This document shows, piece by piece, positions 1 to 7,495 of a stretch of 13,399 nucleotides of DNA. The translations under genes were made by a program, and so were the position numbers. Below the pieces are notes generated by a model, which was given only the letters and a program-made list of their open reading frames with translations, did not search any database and was not told the DNA's origin. The DNA comes from T1Sed10-7 sp041686695. Lineage in GTDB: Bacteria; Actinomycetota; Nitriliruptoria; Nitriliruptorales; Nitriliruptoraceae. Each line of letters opens with the position of its first letter. Position 1 is the first letter of the stretch. The stretch lies in assembly GCA_041686695.1 (NCBI GenBank), contig JAWLDJ010000062.1, positions 1 to 13,399 on the forward strand, given 5' to 3'.

Positions 1-418
1 GTCCGACGAACACCAGCACCTCGGCATCCGGGGCGAGCATCCGGTGGGCACCGAGCGCGGCGGCCCGGACGTCGTTCTCCAGGACCACGTTGGCCCCGAT
101 CGCCTCCGCGACCGCAGCACGGATCGGCAACGGGGCCGCCCCGAGCCCGAGGTTGACCGCGAGCCGGACCGTCCCGGCCTCGGGGTCGACCTGCCCGGGG
201 ATGCCGATACCGACGGCGCGGATGCCACCGAGCGGGACGTCGAGCGCGGCGATGGCCTCGAGCGTACCGGGGATGAGGTCGGCGCCCGGTCGCGTCGCCA
301 CCTGCTCGGTGCCCAGCACCGCACCGTCCGGCGCGATGGCGACGACCTCGGTGGTCGTGCCCCCGATGTCGATGCCGAGCCAGCGTGGGGCGAGCTCGTC
401 GGCGGCCGTCGCCGTCAC
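1..418 (-). CDS. ROK family sugar kinase (glucokinase-like), C-terminus cut by window edge
   Basis: The frame is open to the left edge and gives the first 139 residues. The N-terminus carries the ROK/glucokinase phosphate-1 motif D17-I-G-G-T21. G-I-G-I-P-G-Q at 70-76 and E114-N-D116 followed by VRAAALG match the sugar-binding and catalytic-base region of ROK kinases, with Asp116 as the likely base. The family phosphorylates hexoses or N-acyl hexosamines with ATP in the cytoplasm; the substrate cannot be read here. The GTG at 418 is chosen because AGGAGG lies 5 nt upstream. An in-frame GTG at 445 would overlap the upstream stop as GTGA but has no such site. The gene starts 23 nt after the ROK regulator ends, so the two are probably one operon. 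The zinc-binding and C-terminal parts lie outside the window. Confidence 0.85.
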   Translation of the reverse strand, partial: MTATAADELAPRWLGIDIGGTTTEVVAIAPDGAVLGTEQVATRPGADLIPGTLEAIAALDVPLGGIRAVGIGIPGQVDPEAGTVRLAVNLGLGAAPLPIRAAVAEAIGANVVLENDVRAAALGAHRMLAPDAEVLVFVG

Positions 419-423
419 CGGTA

Positions 424-429
424 CCTCCT
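424..429 (-). promoter_or_regulatory. Ribosome binding site deciding the ROK kinase start
   Basis: On the minus strand this reads AGGAGG, 5 nt before the GTG at 418. It lies just past the TGA of the regulator (442-444), so ribosomes finishing the regulator could re-initiate here. It favours the GTG at 418 over the overlapping GTG at 445. Confidence 0.75.
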
Positions 430-441
430 GCGCGATGCCCG

Positions 442-1566
442 TCACGGCCGGACCATCCCGAGCGCTCCGGCCAGGACCAGGGCGTGCGCTCCGTCGAGTA
501 CCAGTCCGCTGGGGTCCCCGGCCGCTCGCACGGCGACGTTGGGCGCGACGCGCCGCAGCAGCCGGGCCCGGACCTCGGCAGCCACCCGGGCCACCATGGC
601 CTCGCCGTAGCCGTCACGCTCGACGCTGAGGACGACATCGCCGACGTCGAGGATCGCCACGAGGTGGGCGAGGACCGCACCGAGGTGCTCGGCGGCATCC
701 GTCACCGCCTGCTCGATGGCGTCGTCGCCGCCCCCACGGGCCGCGATCGCACGGTCGATGGCGGGCAGGCTGGCCACCGTCTCGAGGCAGCCGGCGTTCC
801 CGCAGGCACACGGGAGCCCGTCCGGCTGGACGACCAGGTGGCCGATCTCCCCCGCCGCGGCGCTGGAGCCGACGTGGGGTCGAGCACCGAGCACGAGCCC
901 GGCCCCGATGCCCTTGCCGATCCGCACCAGGACGAGACCGTCGCGCTCGGACGGGAGCCGACCGAACTCGGCCAGTGCGGCGGCGTTGGCGTCGTTGGCC
1001 ACCCACACGGGCAGATCCGTCGCGGTCTCGAGCCGGGCACGCAAGGGGTGGTCGGACCAGCCGAGGTGCGGGGCCTCGACCACGGTGCCGTCCTCGTCGA
1101 CCAGACCGGGCGAGCCGATCCCGACCCCGGCGATCGGCGCGGTGGCCTGCGCCATCAGCTCCTCGATGAGCCCGACGAGCGCGTCGGTCGGATCCGCCAC
1201 GTCCGCAGCCACAGCGGTGGCGTGCTCCGTACCGGAGAGATCGGCCAGGATGCCGACGAAGGGGCGCACGCTCGCGTCGATCGCGATGACCTGACGGGCC
1301 GCGAGATCGATGCCGAGCAGGGTGGGACGTTTCCCCCCGGCGGAGATCCCGGGGCCGAGCTCGACCACCAGACCGTCGGCGGAGAGCTCGTCGACCAACG
1401 AGGAGATCGTCGGTCGGGTGAGGCCGGTGAGACGGGCGAGGTCGGCGCGGGTCACGGCCGCGCCGGAGGCGACCGCGTGGAGCACCGACCGCCGGTTGAC
1501 CGTCCGGGCGTCCTGCGATGAGGCGCTGCCGAGCGACCGCAGGGGGCCGAGCAGCTGTTGCGACAT
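442..1566 (-). CDS. ROK family transcriptional regulator (NagC/XylR type)
   Basis: The 374-residue protein has an N-terminal winged helix-turn-helix (about residues 24-67, recognition helix near T50-RPTISSLVDE, GGKRPT wing after it) and a ROK sugar-sensing domain. The kinase phosphate motif is replaced by IAIDASVRPFVG, as expected for a regulator without catalysis. GEIGH with His243, and Cys253, Cys255 and Cys260 in CACGNAGC, form the ROK zinc site. Such proteins are cytoplasmic repressors released by a sugar or sugar phosphate. The ATG at 1566 is chosen because GGAGG lies 7 nt upstream. An ATG at 1608 would add 14 residues but lacks a ribosome site and sits almost on the predicted transcript start. 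The downstream ROK kinase is the likely co-regulated gene. The effector sugar is unknown. Confidence 0.9.
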   Translation of the reverse strand: MSQQLLGPLRSLGSASSQDARTVNRRSVLHAVASGAAVTRADLARLTGLTRPTISSLVDELSADGLVVELGPGISAGGKRPTLLGIDLAARQVIAIDASVRPFVGILADLSGTEHATAVAADVADPTDALVGLIEELMAQATAPIAGVGIGSPGLVDEDGTVVEAPHLGWSDHPLRARLETATDLPVWVANDANAAALAEFGRLPSERDGLVLVRIGKGIGAGLVLGARPHVGSSAAAGEIGHLVVQPDGLPCACGNAGCLETVASLPAIDRAIAARGGGDDAIEQAVTDAAEHLGAVLAHLVAILDVGDVVLSVERDGYGEAMVARVAAEVRARLLRRVAPNVAVRAAGDPSGLVLDGAHALVLAGALGMVRP

Positions 1567-1611
1567 CCCACGTCCTCCGGCCGTCTGAGCGGTGCGGCTC
1601 CCTGCCATCTA

Positions 1612-1637
1612 TTCGTAAGGGAAGGTAACTAACTAAC
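1612..1637 (-). promoter_or_regulatory. Candidate ROK operator with TAAC repeats over the -10 region
   Basis: Three tandem TAAC units occupy 1626-1637 on the plus strand. TTCGTAAG (1612-1619) and GTAACTAA (1625-1632) form a loose dyad with 5 of 8 positions matching. ROK operators are often AT-rich dyads containing TTAGT/ACTAA elements, and this one overlaps the predicted -10 and the end of the spacer. A repressor bound here would block polymerase, giving autoregulation. The assignment rests on location and resemblance. Confidence 0.45.
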
Positions 1638-1650
1638 TGTGGGACGTCAA
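1622..1650 (-). promoter_or_regulatory. Sigma-70-type promoter for the ROK regulator-kinase operon
   Basis: On the minus strand TTGACG (1645-1650) and TACCTT (1622-1627) are separated by exactly 17 nt. Both hexamers are close to the housekeeping consensus, and the stretch is AT-rich against its surroundings. A start near 1615 would leave a leader of about 50 nt before the ATG at 1566, which agrees with that start choice. It is a prediction from sequence only. Confidence 0.6.
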
Positions 1651-1721
1651 AACGTGGCCGGACCCGGCCGAGAACGCCCGACCGCAGCGCAGGCCCGCGG
1701 CGGGCGCCGCGCCGTCGGCGA

Positions 1722-2156
1722 TCAGCGCTCGGCGCGGGCCATCCGTCGACGCAGTTCGATCGCCGGGCAGCGATCCATGACCACGTCCAGCCCCGCGGCG
1801 CGCGCCCGGTCGGCAGCGGCGTGATCGATGACCCCGAGCTGGAGCCAGACCGCCGGCACCCCACGCTCGATCGCCTCGTCGATGTGGACACCGGCCCGGT
1901 CGGAACGCCGGAAGATGTCGACGACGTCGATCGCGACCGACTCGGGTACCGAGGCGAGGTCCGGGTAGGCGCGGCGGCCGAGCACCTCCTGCACCCCGGG
2001 CCGGATGGGGACCACCTCATAGCCGTGGTCGAGCAGCGTGCGCATGACGCCGTGGCTCGGTCGCCAGGGCGACGGTGAGGCACCGATCACCGCGAACACC
2101 CGCGCCCGGTCCAGGATGCGGTCGGCGGTGGCGGTCGGGTCCTGCTGCTCGGGCAT
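1722..2156 (-). CDS. CoA-binding domain protein (YccU-like)
   Basis: The 144-residue protein is a single Rossmann-like CoA-binding domain, of the usual length for the stand-alone family. Visible landmarks are VFAVIGASPSPWRPSHGV near the N-terminus, YEVVPIRPG, VDIFRRSDRAG, AVWLQLGV and VMDRCPAIE near the C-terminus. Relatives bind CoA or acyl-CoA, but their cellular role is largely unknown, and no ligase domain is attached here. The ATG at 2156 has AGGGAG 4 nt upstream. A frame extended to 2288 would run through the divergent spacer and add 44 residues without family similarity, so it was not used. The gene is divergent from the molybdopterin oxidoreductase across 155 bp. No convincing promoter pair was found in that spacer. 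Confidence 0.85.
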   Translation of the reverse strand: MPEQQDPTATADRILDRARVFAVIGASPSPWRPSHGVMRTLLDHGYEVVPIRPGVQEVLGRRAYPDLASVPESVAIDVVDIFRRSDRAGVHIDEAIERGVPAVWLQLGVIDHAAADRARAAGLDVVMDRCPAIELRRRMARAER

Positions 2157-2311
2157 GGGACTCCCTGCGTACTCGGGGGCTCGGGTGCGCACGCAGACGG
2201 GCGGCAGTGTGGCAACACCCGGCACGCGGCGCTGCTTCCACCACCGGCTCCCGACACCGGCCGGGACGACGGCGCTACGGTCCATCACGTCGCCGCCCGT
2301 GGGAGCTCGCC

Positions 2312-4591
2312 GTGACCCGAACCGTGTTCCGGACCTGCCCGTTGTGCGAAGCGACCTGCGGGCTACGCATCGAGCTCGACGACGCCGATCAGGTCCGCAG
2401 CGTGCGCGGCGACGCCGACGACGTGTTCAGCGCGGGCTACCTGTGTCCCAAGGGCGCGACGATCGGCGAGCTGGAGGCCGACCCGGACCGACTCACGATC
2501 CCGCGCCTCCGCCGTGACGGACAGCTCGTCGAGGCCAGCTGGCAGGAGGCCTTCGACGAGGTCGCCACCCGGCTGCACGCGATCCAGACCGAACACGGCC
2601 CCGACGCGGTGGCGGTCTACCTCGGCAACCCGAACGTGCACACCCTGGCGGGTCAGCTCTACGTCCGTCCTCTGCTCAAGGCGCTGCGGACCACCAACGT
2701 GTACTCCGCCTCCAGCGTGGACCAGCTGCCCAAGCACGTGAGCTGCGGCTACCTGTTCGGGGACCCGCAGGCGATCCCCGTCCCCGACCTCGACCGCACC
2801 GACCTGCTGGTGGTGCTCGGCGGCAACCCCCGGGTCTCCAACGGTTCGCTCATGACCGCGCCGGACCTGCCCGGGCGGCTGAACGCGCTGCGGCGGCGTG
2901 GGGGACGGCTGGTGGTGGTCGATCCGGCGCGGACCCGCACGGCCGAACGGGCCGACCTCCACCTCGCCGTGAGGCCGGGCAGCGACGCGTTGCTGCTGTT
3001 CGCGCTGGTGCACACCCTGGCCGAGGAGGGGCTGGTCCACCTCGGCGACCACCTCGAAGGTCACGTCAGCGGCCTCGACGAGGTCCTGGCGCTGGCCGCC
3101 CCCTTCGCGCCGGAACGGGTGGCCGCCGCCTGCGGCATCGACGCAGCGGCGATCCGCTCGCTCGCGCGGGAGCTGGCCGGCACCGCACGGGCGGTGGTGT
3201 ACGGGCGGCTCGGGACCAGCACCGTGCCCTTCGGCACGACCACCTCGTGGCTGGTCGATGTGGTCAACGTGCTCACCGGCCACCTCGATGCGCCCGGTGG
3301 GGCGATGTTCCCGCTCCCGGCCCACCATCGCGCGCCGCGACGCCCCTTCCGGCACGCCCGCCGGCACAGCCGGGTCCGCGGGCTCCCGGAGGCCATCGGC
3401 GAGCTGCCGGTCGCAACGCTCTACGACGAGATCGTGACCCCCGGTCACGGCCAGGTGCGGGCGCTGATCACGGTCGCCGGCAACCCGGTGCTGTCGACCC
3501 CCGATGGCGCTCGCCTGGACGCGGCGATCGGCGGGCTGGACCTGATGGTCGCGGTCGACCCCTACCTCACCGCCACCTCCCGGCACGCCGATGTCGTGCT
3601 GCCGCCCCCGCGGATCCTGCAACGCGGCCACTACGACCTGGCGTTCAGTGCGCTGGCGATCCGCAACGTCGCCAACCACTCCCCCGCCGCCGTGCCCCTG
3701 GACGAGGGGCAGCCGGACGAGTGGGAGATCCTGCTGACCCTGGCCGCGATCGCGCTCGGCCAGTCGCCGCCGATCGACGTGGACGCCGCCGATGCCGTCG
3801 TGCTGCACCAGGCCCTCGAGAGGGTGGTGGCCGACCCCGCCGCGCGGCTGGCGAGCCGGGACATCGACGAGCTCCGCTCGCACCTGGACGGGCGCCGTGG
3901 TCCCGAGCGGCTGCTGGACCTGCTGCTGCGGGCCGGCCCGTACGGTGACGGGTTCGGGACCGACCCCGAGGGCCTGTCGCTCACGCGGCTGGCGGCCGCA
4001 CCGCACGGGATCGATCTCGGTCCCCTGCGTCCGCGCGTGCCCGAGGTCGTGACCACGGCATCGGGACGGATCGAGCTGGCACCGGCACCGATCGTGGCCG
4101 ACGTGCCACGGCTCGAGCGTCACCTCGAGGCATCGGCTGGCGGGGGCCCGCCCCCCGGCGCACCTGGAGGCGACGCAACCGCAGCGGCCCGGCCGGGGGC
4201 GGACGGGCTCGTCCTGATCGGCCGTCGGCACCTGCGCACGAACAACTCGTGGTCGCACAACGTGGCGGGGCTGGCCAAGGGCCAGCAGCTGTGCACGCTG
4301 CGGATCCACCCCGACGACGCGGCCGCGCGGGGCCTCACCCACGGTGCGACGGCGGTGGTGCGCTCGCGGACCGGCACCGTCACCGTGCCGGTGGAGGTGA
4401 CCGACGCGCTGCGACGGGGGGTGGTGAGCCTGCCGCACGGTTTCGGCCACGACCTCGACGGCGTCGAGCAGACGGTCGCCCGGGCTGCCGGTGGCGCCAA
4501 CAGCAACGTGCTGTCCGACCGGCACGCGATCGACCCGGTCTCCGGCAACGCCGTGCTCAACGGTTCGTCCGTCGAGGTGGTGCCCGCGTGA
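2312..4591 (+). CDS. Molybdopterin-dependent oxidoreductase, formate dehydrogenase/nitrate reductase-like
   Basis: The 759-residue protein is a DMSO-reductase-superfamily catalytic subunit. Cys9, Cys12, Cys16 and Cys45 form the N-terminal 4Fe-4S site (C-x2-C-x3-C-x28-C). The central domains bind the two pterins, and residues from about 630 to 759 form the molybdopterin-dinucleotide-binding barrel (RRHLRTNNSW, VVSLPHGFGH, DPVSGNAVLNG). In SASSVDQLP, Asp137 falls by motif alignment where FdhF/Nap enzymes carry the Sec or Cys metal ligand. No twin-arginine signal is seen, so it is probably cytoplasmic. No electron-transfer subunit or maturation gene lies nearby. The GTG at 2312 is preceded by GGGAG and opens directly before the cluster motif; a longer frame from 2075 runs into the divergent gene. 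The substrate is unknown. The stop overlaps the glutaminase start. Confidence 0.9.
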   Translation: MTRTVFRTCPLCEATCGLRIELDDADQVRSVRGDADDVFSAGYLCPKGATIGELEADPDRLTIPRLRRDGQLVEASWQEAFDEVATRLHAIQTEHGPDAVAVYLGNPNVHTLAGQLYVRPLLKALRTTNVYSASSVDQLPKHVSCGYLFGDPQAIPVPDLDRTDLLVVLGGNPRVSNGSLMTAPDLPGRLNALRRRGGRLVVVDPARTRTAERADLHLAVRPGSDALLLFALVHTLAEEGLVHLGDHLEGHVSGLDEVLALAAPFAPERVAAACGIDAAAIRSLARELAGTARAVVYGRLGTSTVPFGTTTSWLVDVVNVLTGHLDAPGGAMFPLPAHHRAPRRPFRHARRHSRVRGLPEAIGELPVATLYDEIVTPGHGQVRALITVAGNPVLSTPDGARLDAAIGGLDLMVAVDPYLTATSRHADVVLPPPRILQRGHYDLAFSALAIRNVANHSPAAVPLDEGQPDEWEILLTLAAIALGQSPPIDVDAADAVVLHQALERVVADPAARLASRDIDELRSHLDGRRGPERLLDLLLRAGPYGDGFGTDPEGLSLTRLAAAPHGIDLGPLRPRVPEVVTTASGRIELAPAPIVADVPRLERHLEASAGGGPPPGAPGGDATAAARPGADGLVLIGRRHLRTNNSWSHNVAGLAKGQQLCTLRIHPDDAAARGLTHGATAVVRSRTGTVTVPVEVTDALRRGVVSLPHGFGHDLDGVEQTVARAAGGANSNVLSDRHAIDPVSGNAVLNGSSVEVVPA

Positions 4592-5676
4592 CCTCGTCCG
4601 CGACCCGCCGGCGCATCGAGGAGCGGCTCAGCGAGCTCCACACGCGGATCGCCGCGATGCCCGTGCGGGCGGGCGAGCGGGTGTACCGCTCCGGCCAGGG
4701 CTACCGCGACGCCGTCTCGCTCAGCCGTGACAGCGATGGGCTGGCGATCGCGGTGGCCACCGTGGACGGCGGGCTCCACGTCGTCGGGGACCACGAGCGG
4801 GCGGTGCCGCTGCACTCGGTGTCGAAGGTGTTCACCTACGGCCGCGTGCTGGCCGACCTCGGACCGCAGGCGGTGCTGGCACGCGTCGGCGTCGAGCCCT
4901 CGGGCGATGCCTTCAACGCGCTCCGGGTCGACGAGCGCACGATGCGCCCCTACAACCCCATGGTCAACGCCGGGGCGCTGGTCACCACGAGCCTGGTGGC
5001 CGGGTCCGACCCGGCGGAGCGGTTCGCACGCGTGCTCGCCACCCTGCGCGCGTTCGCCGGCGACGAGCGCCTGGTGGTCGATCGGGACACGCTGGAGGCG
5101 GAGCTGGCGACGGCCGACCGCAACCGCGGCGCGGCCTACCTGCTGCGCAGTGCCGGCCTGCTGACCGGGGACGTCGAAGCGGTGCTGATCCGCTACCTGC
5201 AGCAGTGCAGCGTGCACGTGACGACGACCCAGCTGGCCACGATGGCAGCCACCTTCGCCACCGGCGGTACCAACCCGCTCACCGGGGAGCGGGTCCTGCC
5301 GCGGCGCCGCGTCCGCGACGTGCTGAGCGTGATGCACACCTGCGGGATGTACGACTACGCGGGCGAGTGGGCCTTCGAGGTCGGCTTCCCCGCCAAGAGC
5401 GGGGTCGGTGGGCTGATCCTCGCCGTGATCCCCGGCAAGATGGGCATCGCCGTGTGGTCGCCCGGCCTGGACGTCTACGGCAACAGCGTCCGGGGCGTGC
5501 AGGTCTGCCGGGAGCTGTCGGCGCGTCTCGGGCTCCACCTGTTCGCCGCACAGGAGGAGGACGCGCTGCTCACCACCGCCCAACCAGCCTCGGAACCACC
5601 GATGGACCTGGCCGCCCTGGAGCGCACCGCCCGCGAGCAGACGACCGTGCCGCCGGAGGCGACGGGAGCGACCTGA
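4588..5676 (+). CDS. glsA: Serine-dependent glutaminase
   Basis: The product of 362 residues hydrolyses L-glutamine to glutamate and ammonia in the cytoplasm. Family signatures are clear: Ser77-V-S-Lys80 as the SxxK nucleophile/base pair of the beta-lactamase-like fold, EPSGDAFN at 103-110, NPMVNAGA at 123-130, then FATGGTNP, CGMYDYAGEWAFEVGFPAKSGVGG and SPGLDVYGNSVRGV. It is longer than the usual roughly 310 residues because of an extra N-terminal segment of about 30 residues and a low-complexity tail of about 40 after LGLHLF. The GTG start overlaps the oxidoreductase stop as GTGA, which implies translational coupling. The gene ends 19 nt before the convergent reductase gene, with no clear terminator between them. 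Confidence 0.93.
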   Translation: MTSSATRRRIEERLSELHTRIAAMPVRAGERVYRSGQGYRDAVSLSRDSDGLAIAVATVDGGLHVVGDHERAVPLHSVSKVFTYGRVLADLGPQAVLARVGVEPSGDAFNALRVDERTMRPYNPMVNAGALVTTSLVAGSDPAERFARVLATLRAFAGDERLVVDRDTLEAELATADRNRGAAYLLRSAGLLTGDVEAVLIRYLQQCSVHVTTTQLATMAATFATGGTNPLTGERVLPRRRVRDVLSVMHTCGMYDYAGEWAFEVGFPAKSGVGGLILAVIPGKMGIAVWSPGLDVYGNSVRGVQVCRELSARLGLHLFAAQEEDALLTTAQPASEPPMDLAALERTAREQTTVPPEATGAT

Positions 5677-5695
5677 CCCCTGTCGGGCGGTCGGC

Positions 5696-7441
5696 TCAGT
5701 CTGGCGTGCCGGGCGCGGTGCGGTGCTCGGCGTAGCTGATCACGGGTGCACGGGCGTTGAACTCCGCGTCGGCCTCGAGCTCGTGCGCCGCGCGGTAGCT
5801 GTGCATCCCCCCGGCCAGCGTGGCCACATCCGTGAAACCACGCTGCACCAGGATCCGGTAGGCGAGGTAGCTGCGGAACCCGACGGCGCAGTACACCCGG
5901 ACCGGCTGGTCCCGGTCCCACTCCGCCTGGGCCGCCCTGAGCGTGGCCAGCGGCACGTTCTCCGCCCCCGGGAGGTGACCGGACGCGTACTCCTCGGGGC
6001 CGCGCACGTCCACCAGCCGGGCACCCTCGACCGCGTCGGGGAACTGGTCGCCGTACCACAGCTCGATGTCGCCACGCAGCAGGTTCGCGCCGATGAAGCC
6101 GGCCATGTTCACCGGATCCTTCGCGGAGCCGAAGGGCGGGGCGTAGGCCAGTTCGAGCGTCTCGAGATCGAACACGGTCAACCCGGCGCTGAGCGCTGTG
6201 GCCAGCACGTCGAGACGTTTGTCGACACCGTCGAACCCGACGATGCCGGCGCCGAGGATCCGGCCGGTGTCGGGGGCGAACAGCAGCTTGAGGTGCATGG
6301 CGGCGGTGTCCGGGTAGTAGCCGGCGTGTCCGGAGGGGTGCAGCTGGACCCGCTCGAAGGGGATGCCCGCCGCTTCCAGCTGGCGCTGGTTGGCGCCGAC
6401 CCCGCCGGCGACCAGGTCGAACACCTTCACGATGCCGGTGCCCTGGACGGTGCCGAAGCTCGTGTCGCGGCCACACATGTTGTCCGCGACGACGCGGCCC
6501 TGCCGGTTGGCCGGCCCCGCCAGCGGGATCAGCCATGGGCCGGGCAGGATCGTGTGCTGCACCTCGATCGCGTCACCGGCGGCGTAGACGTCCGGCAGGT
6601 TGGTCCGCAGGTGGTCGTCGACCTGGATGCCACCTCGGGGGCCGAGCTCGATCCCGGCCGCCTCGGCCAGCGCCGTGTTGGGCCGTACCCCGGCCGAGAG
6701 CATCACGAGGTCGGTCTCCAGGACGGTGCCGTCGGCCAGGGTGACCCGCAGCCGACCGTCGACGGTCTCGTCGAAGGCGGTGGCCCCGACACCGAGGTGG
6801 AGGGTGACGCCACGGGAGCGCAGATGCGCCTCCATCGCGCTGGTCAGTTCCCGGTCCAGTGGTGGCATCAGCTGGTCGGCGAGCTCCACCAGCGTCACCT
6901 CACGGCCTCGGTGACGCAGGTTCTCGGCCATCTCCAGGCCGATGTAGCCACCGCCGATCACCACGACGTGGCCGACCTCGGGTGTGCCGTCCGGGCCGAC
7001 CGCGTCCACAGCGGCCTTGATCGCATCCATGTCCGCCATGCGCCGCAGCACGTGCACCTTGGGATGGTCGATCCCCGGCAGCGGGGGCAGCAGCGGCACC
7101 GCCCCGGGGCACAACGCCAGCCGGTCGTAGGGGTGGTCCTCCTCGGCGCCCGTCGCCAGGTCACGGGCCCGCACCCGGCGGCGCTCGGTGTCGATGGCGA
7201 TCACCTCGGTGCCCGTGCGCACGTCCAGGTCCAGGGACGCGCGCAGGCTCTCCGGTGTCTGCAGGAGCAGGCGGTCGCGCTCCTCGATGACCTCGCCGAT
7301 GTGGTACGGCAGGCCGCAGTTGGCGAAGGAGACGAACGCATCCCGTTCGAACACCACGATCTCCGCCGACTCGTCCAGCCGACGCGCCCGGGCCGCCGTG
7401 GACATCCCGGCGGCGACACCGCCCACGATCACGATCCTCAC
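5696..7441 (-). CDS. CoA-disulfide/persulfide reductase with C-terminal rhodanese domain
   Basis: The 581-residue flavoprotein joins a pyridine nucleotide-disulfide oxidoreductase (about 1-460) to a rhodanese domain (about 470-575). GGVAAGMS at 7-14 binds FAD. Cys42 in SFANCGLPYHIG is the single redox cysteine typical of CoA-disulfide reductases. VVIGGGYIGLEMAEN near 158-172 binds NAD(P)H, and YAAGDA near 289 completes the FAD site. The rhodanese active Cys518 sits in CAVGFRS after LVDVRGPEEYASGH. Characterised fusions of this type reduce CoA-disulfide, CoA-persulfide or polysulfide with NAD(P)H, the rhodanese domain handing over sulfane sulfur. All expected catalytic residues are present. 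The GTG at 7441 has AGGAGG 5 nt upstream; a frame back to 7474 lacks this support. It lies 54 nt after the histidine kinase and may be co-transcribed with it. Confidence 0.93.
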   Translation of the reverse strand: MRIVIVGGVAAGMSTAARARRLDESAEIVVFERDAFVSFANCGLPYHIGEVIEERDRLLLQTPESLRASLDLDVRTGTEVIAIDTERRRVRARDLATGAEEDHPYDRLALCPGAVPLLPPLPGIDHPKVHVLRRMADMDAIKAAVDAVGPDGTPEVGHVVVIGGGYIGLEMAENLRHRGREVTLVELADQLMPPLDRELTSAMEAHLRSRGVTLHLGVGATAFDETVDGRLRVTLADGTVLETDLVMLSAGVRPNTALAEAAGIELGPRGGIQVDDHLRTNLPDVYAAGDAIEVQHTILPGPWLIPLAGPANRQGRVVADNMCGRDTSFGTVQGTGIVKVFDLVAGGVGANQRQLEAAGIPFERVQLHPSGHAGYYPDTAAMHLKLLFAPDTGRILGAGIVGFDGVDKRLDVLATALSAGLTVFDLETLELAYAPPFGSAKDPVNMAGFIGANLLRGDIELWYGDQFPDAVEGARLVDVRGPEEYASGHLPGAENVPLATLRAAQAEWDRDQPVRVYCAVGFRSYLAYRILVQRGFTDVATLAGGMHSYRAAHELEADAEFNARAPVISYAEHRTAPGTPD

Positions 7442-7495
7442 GCGGTCCTCCTCGTCTGGGACCTCACGGTCCACGTACCGATGGTCGGGGGCTCG

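Noticed and set aside
1567..1608. The ATG at 1608 as the ROK regulator start
   Set aside because: It has no ribosome site and would leave only a few nucleotides of leader after the predicted promoter. The ATG at 1566 has GGAGG at good spacing.
2251..2281. CCGACA and TACGGT as a promoter for the molybdopterin oxidoreductase
   Set aside because: The spacing is 19 nt and the -35 matches poorly, so the pair is no better than expected by chance.
2363..4525. A 720-residue open frame antisense to the molybdopterin oxidoreductase
   Set aside because: It has no family motifs, is rich in Arg/Gly/His/Gln as expected for the complement of GC-rich coding DNA, and lies wholly over a well-supported gene.
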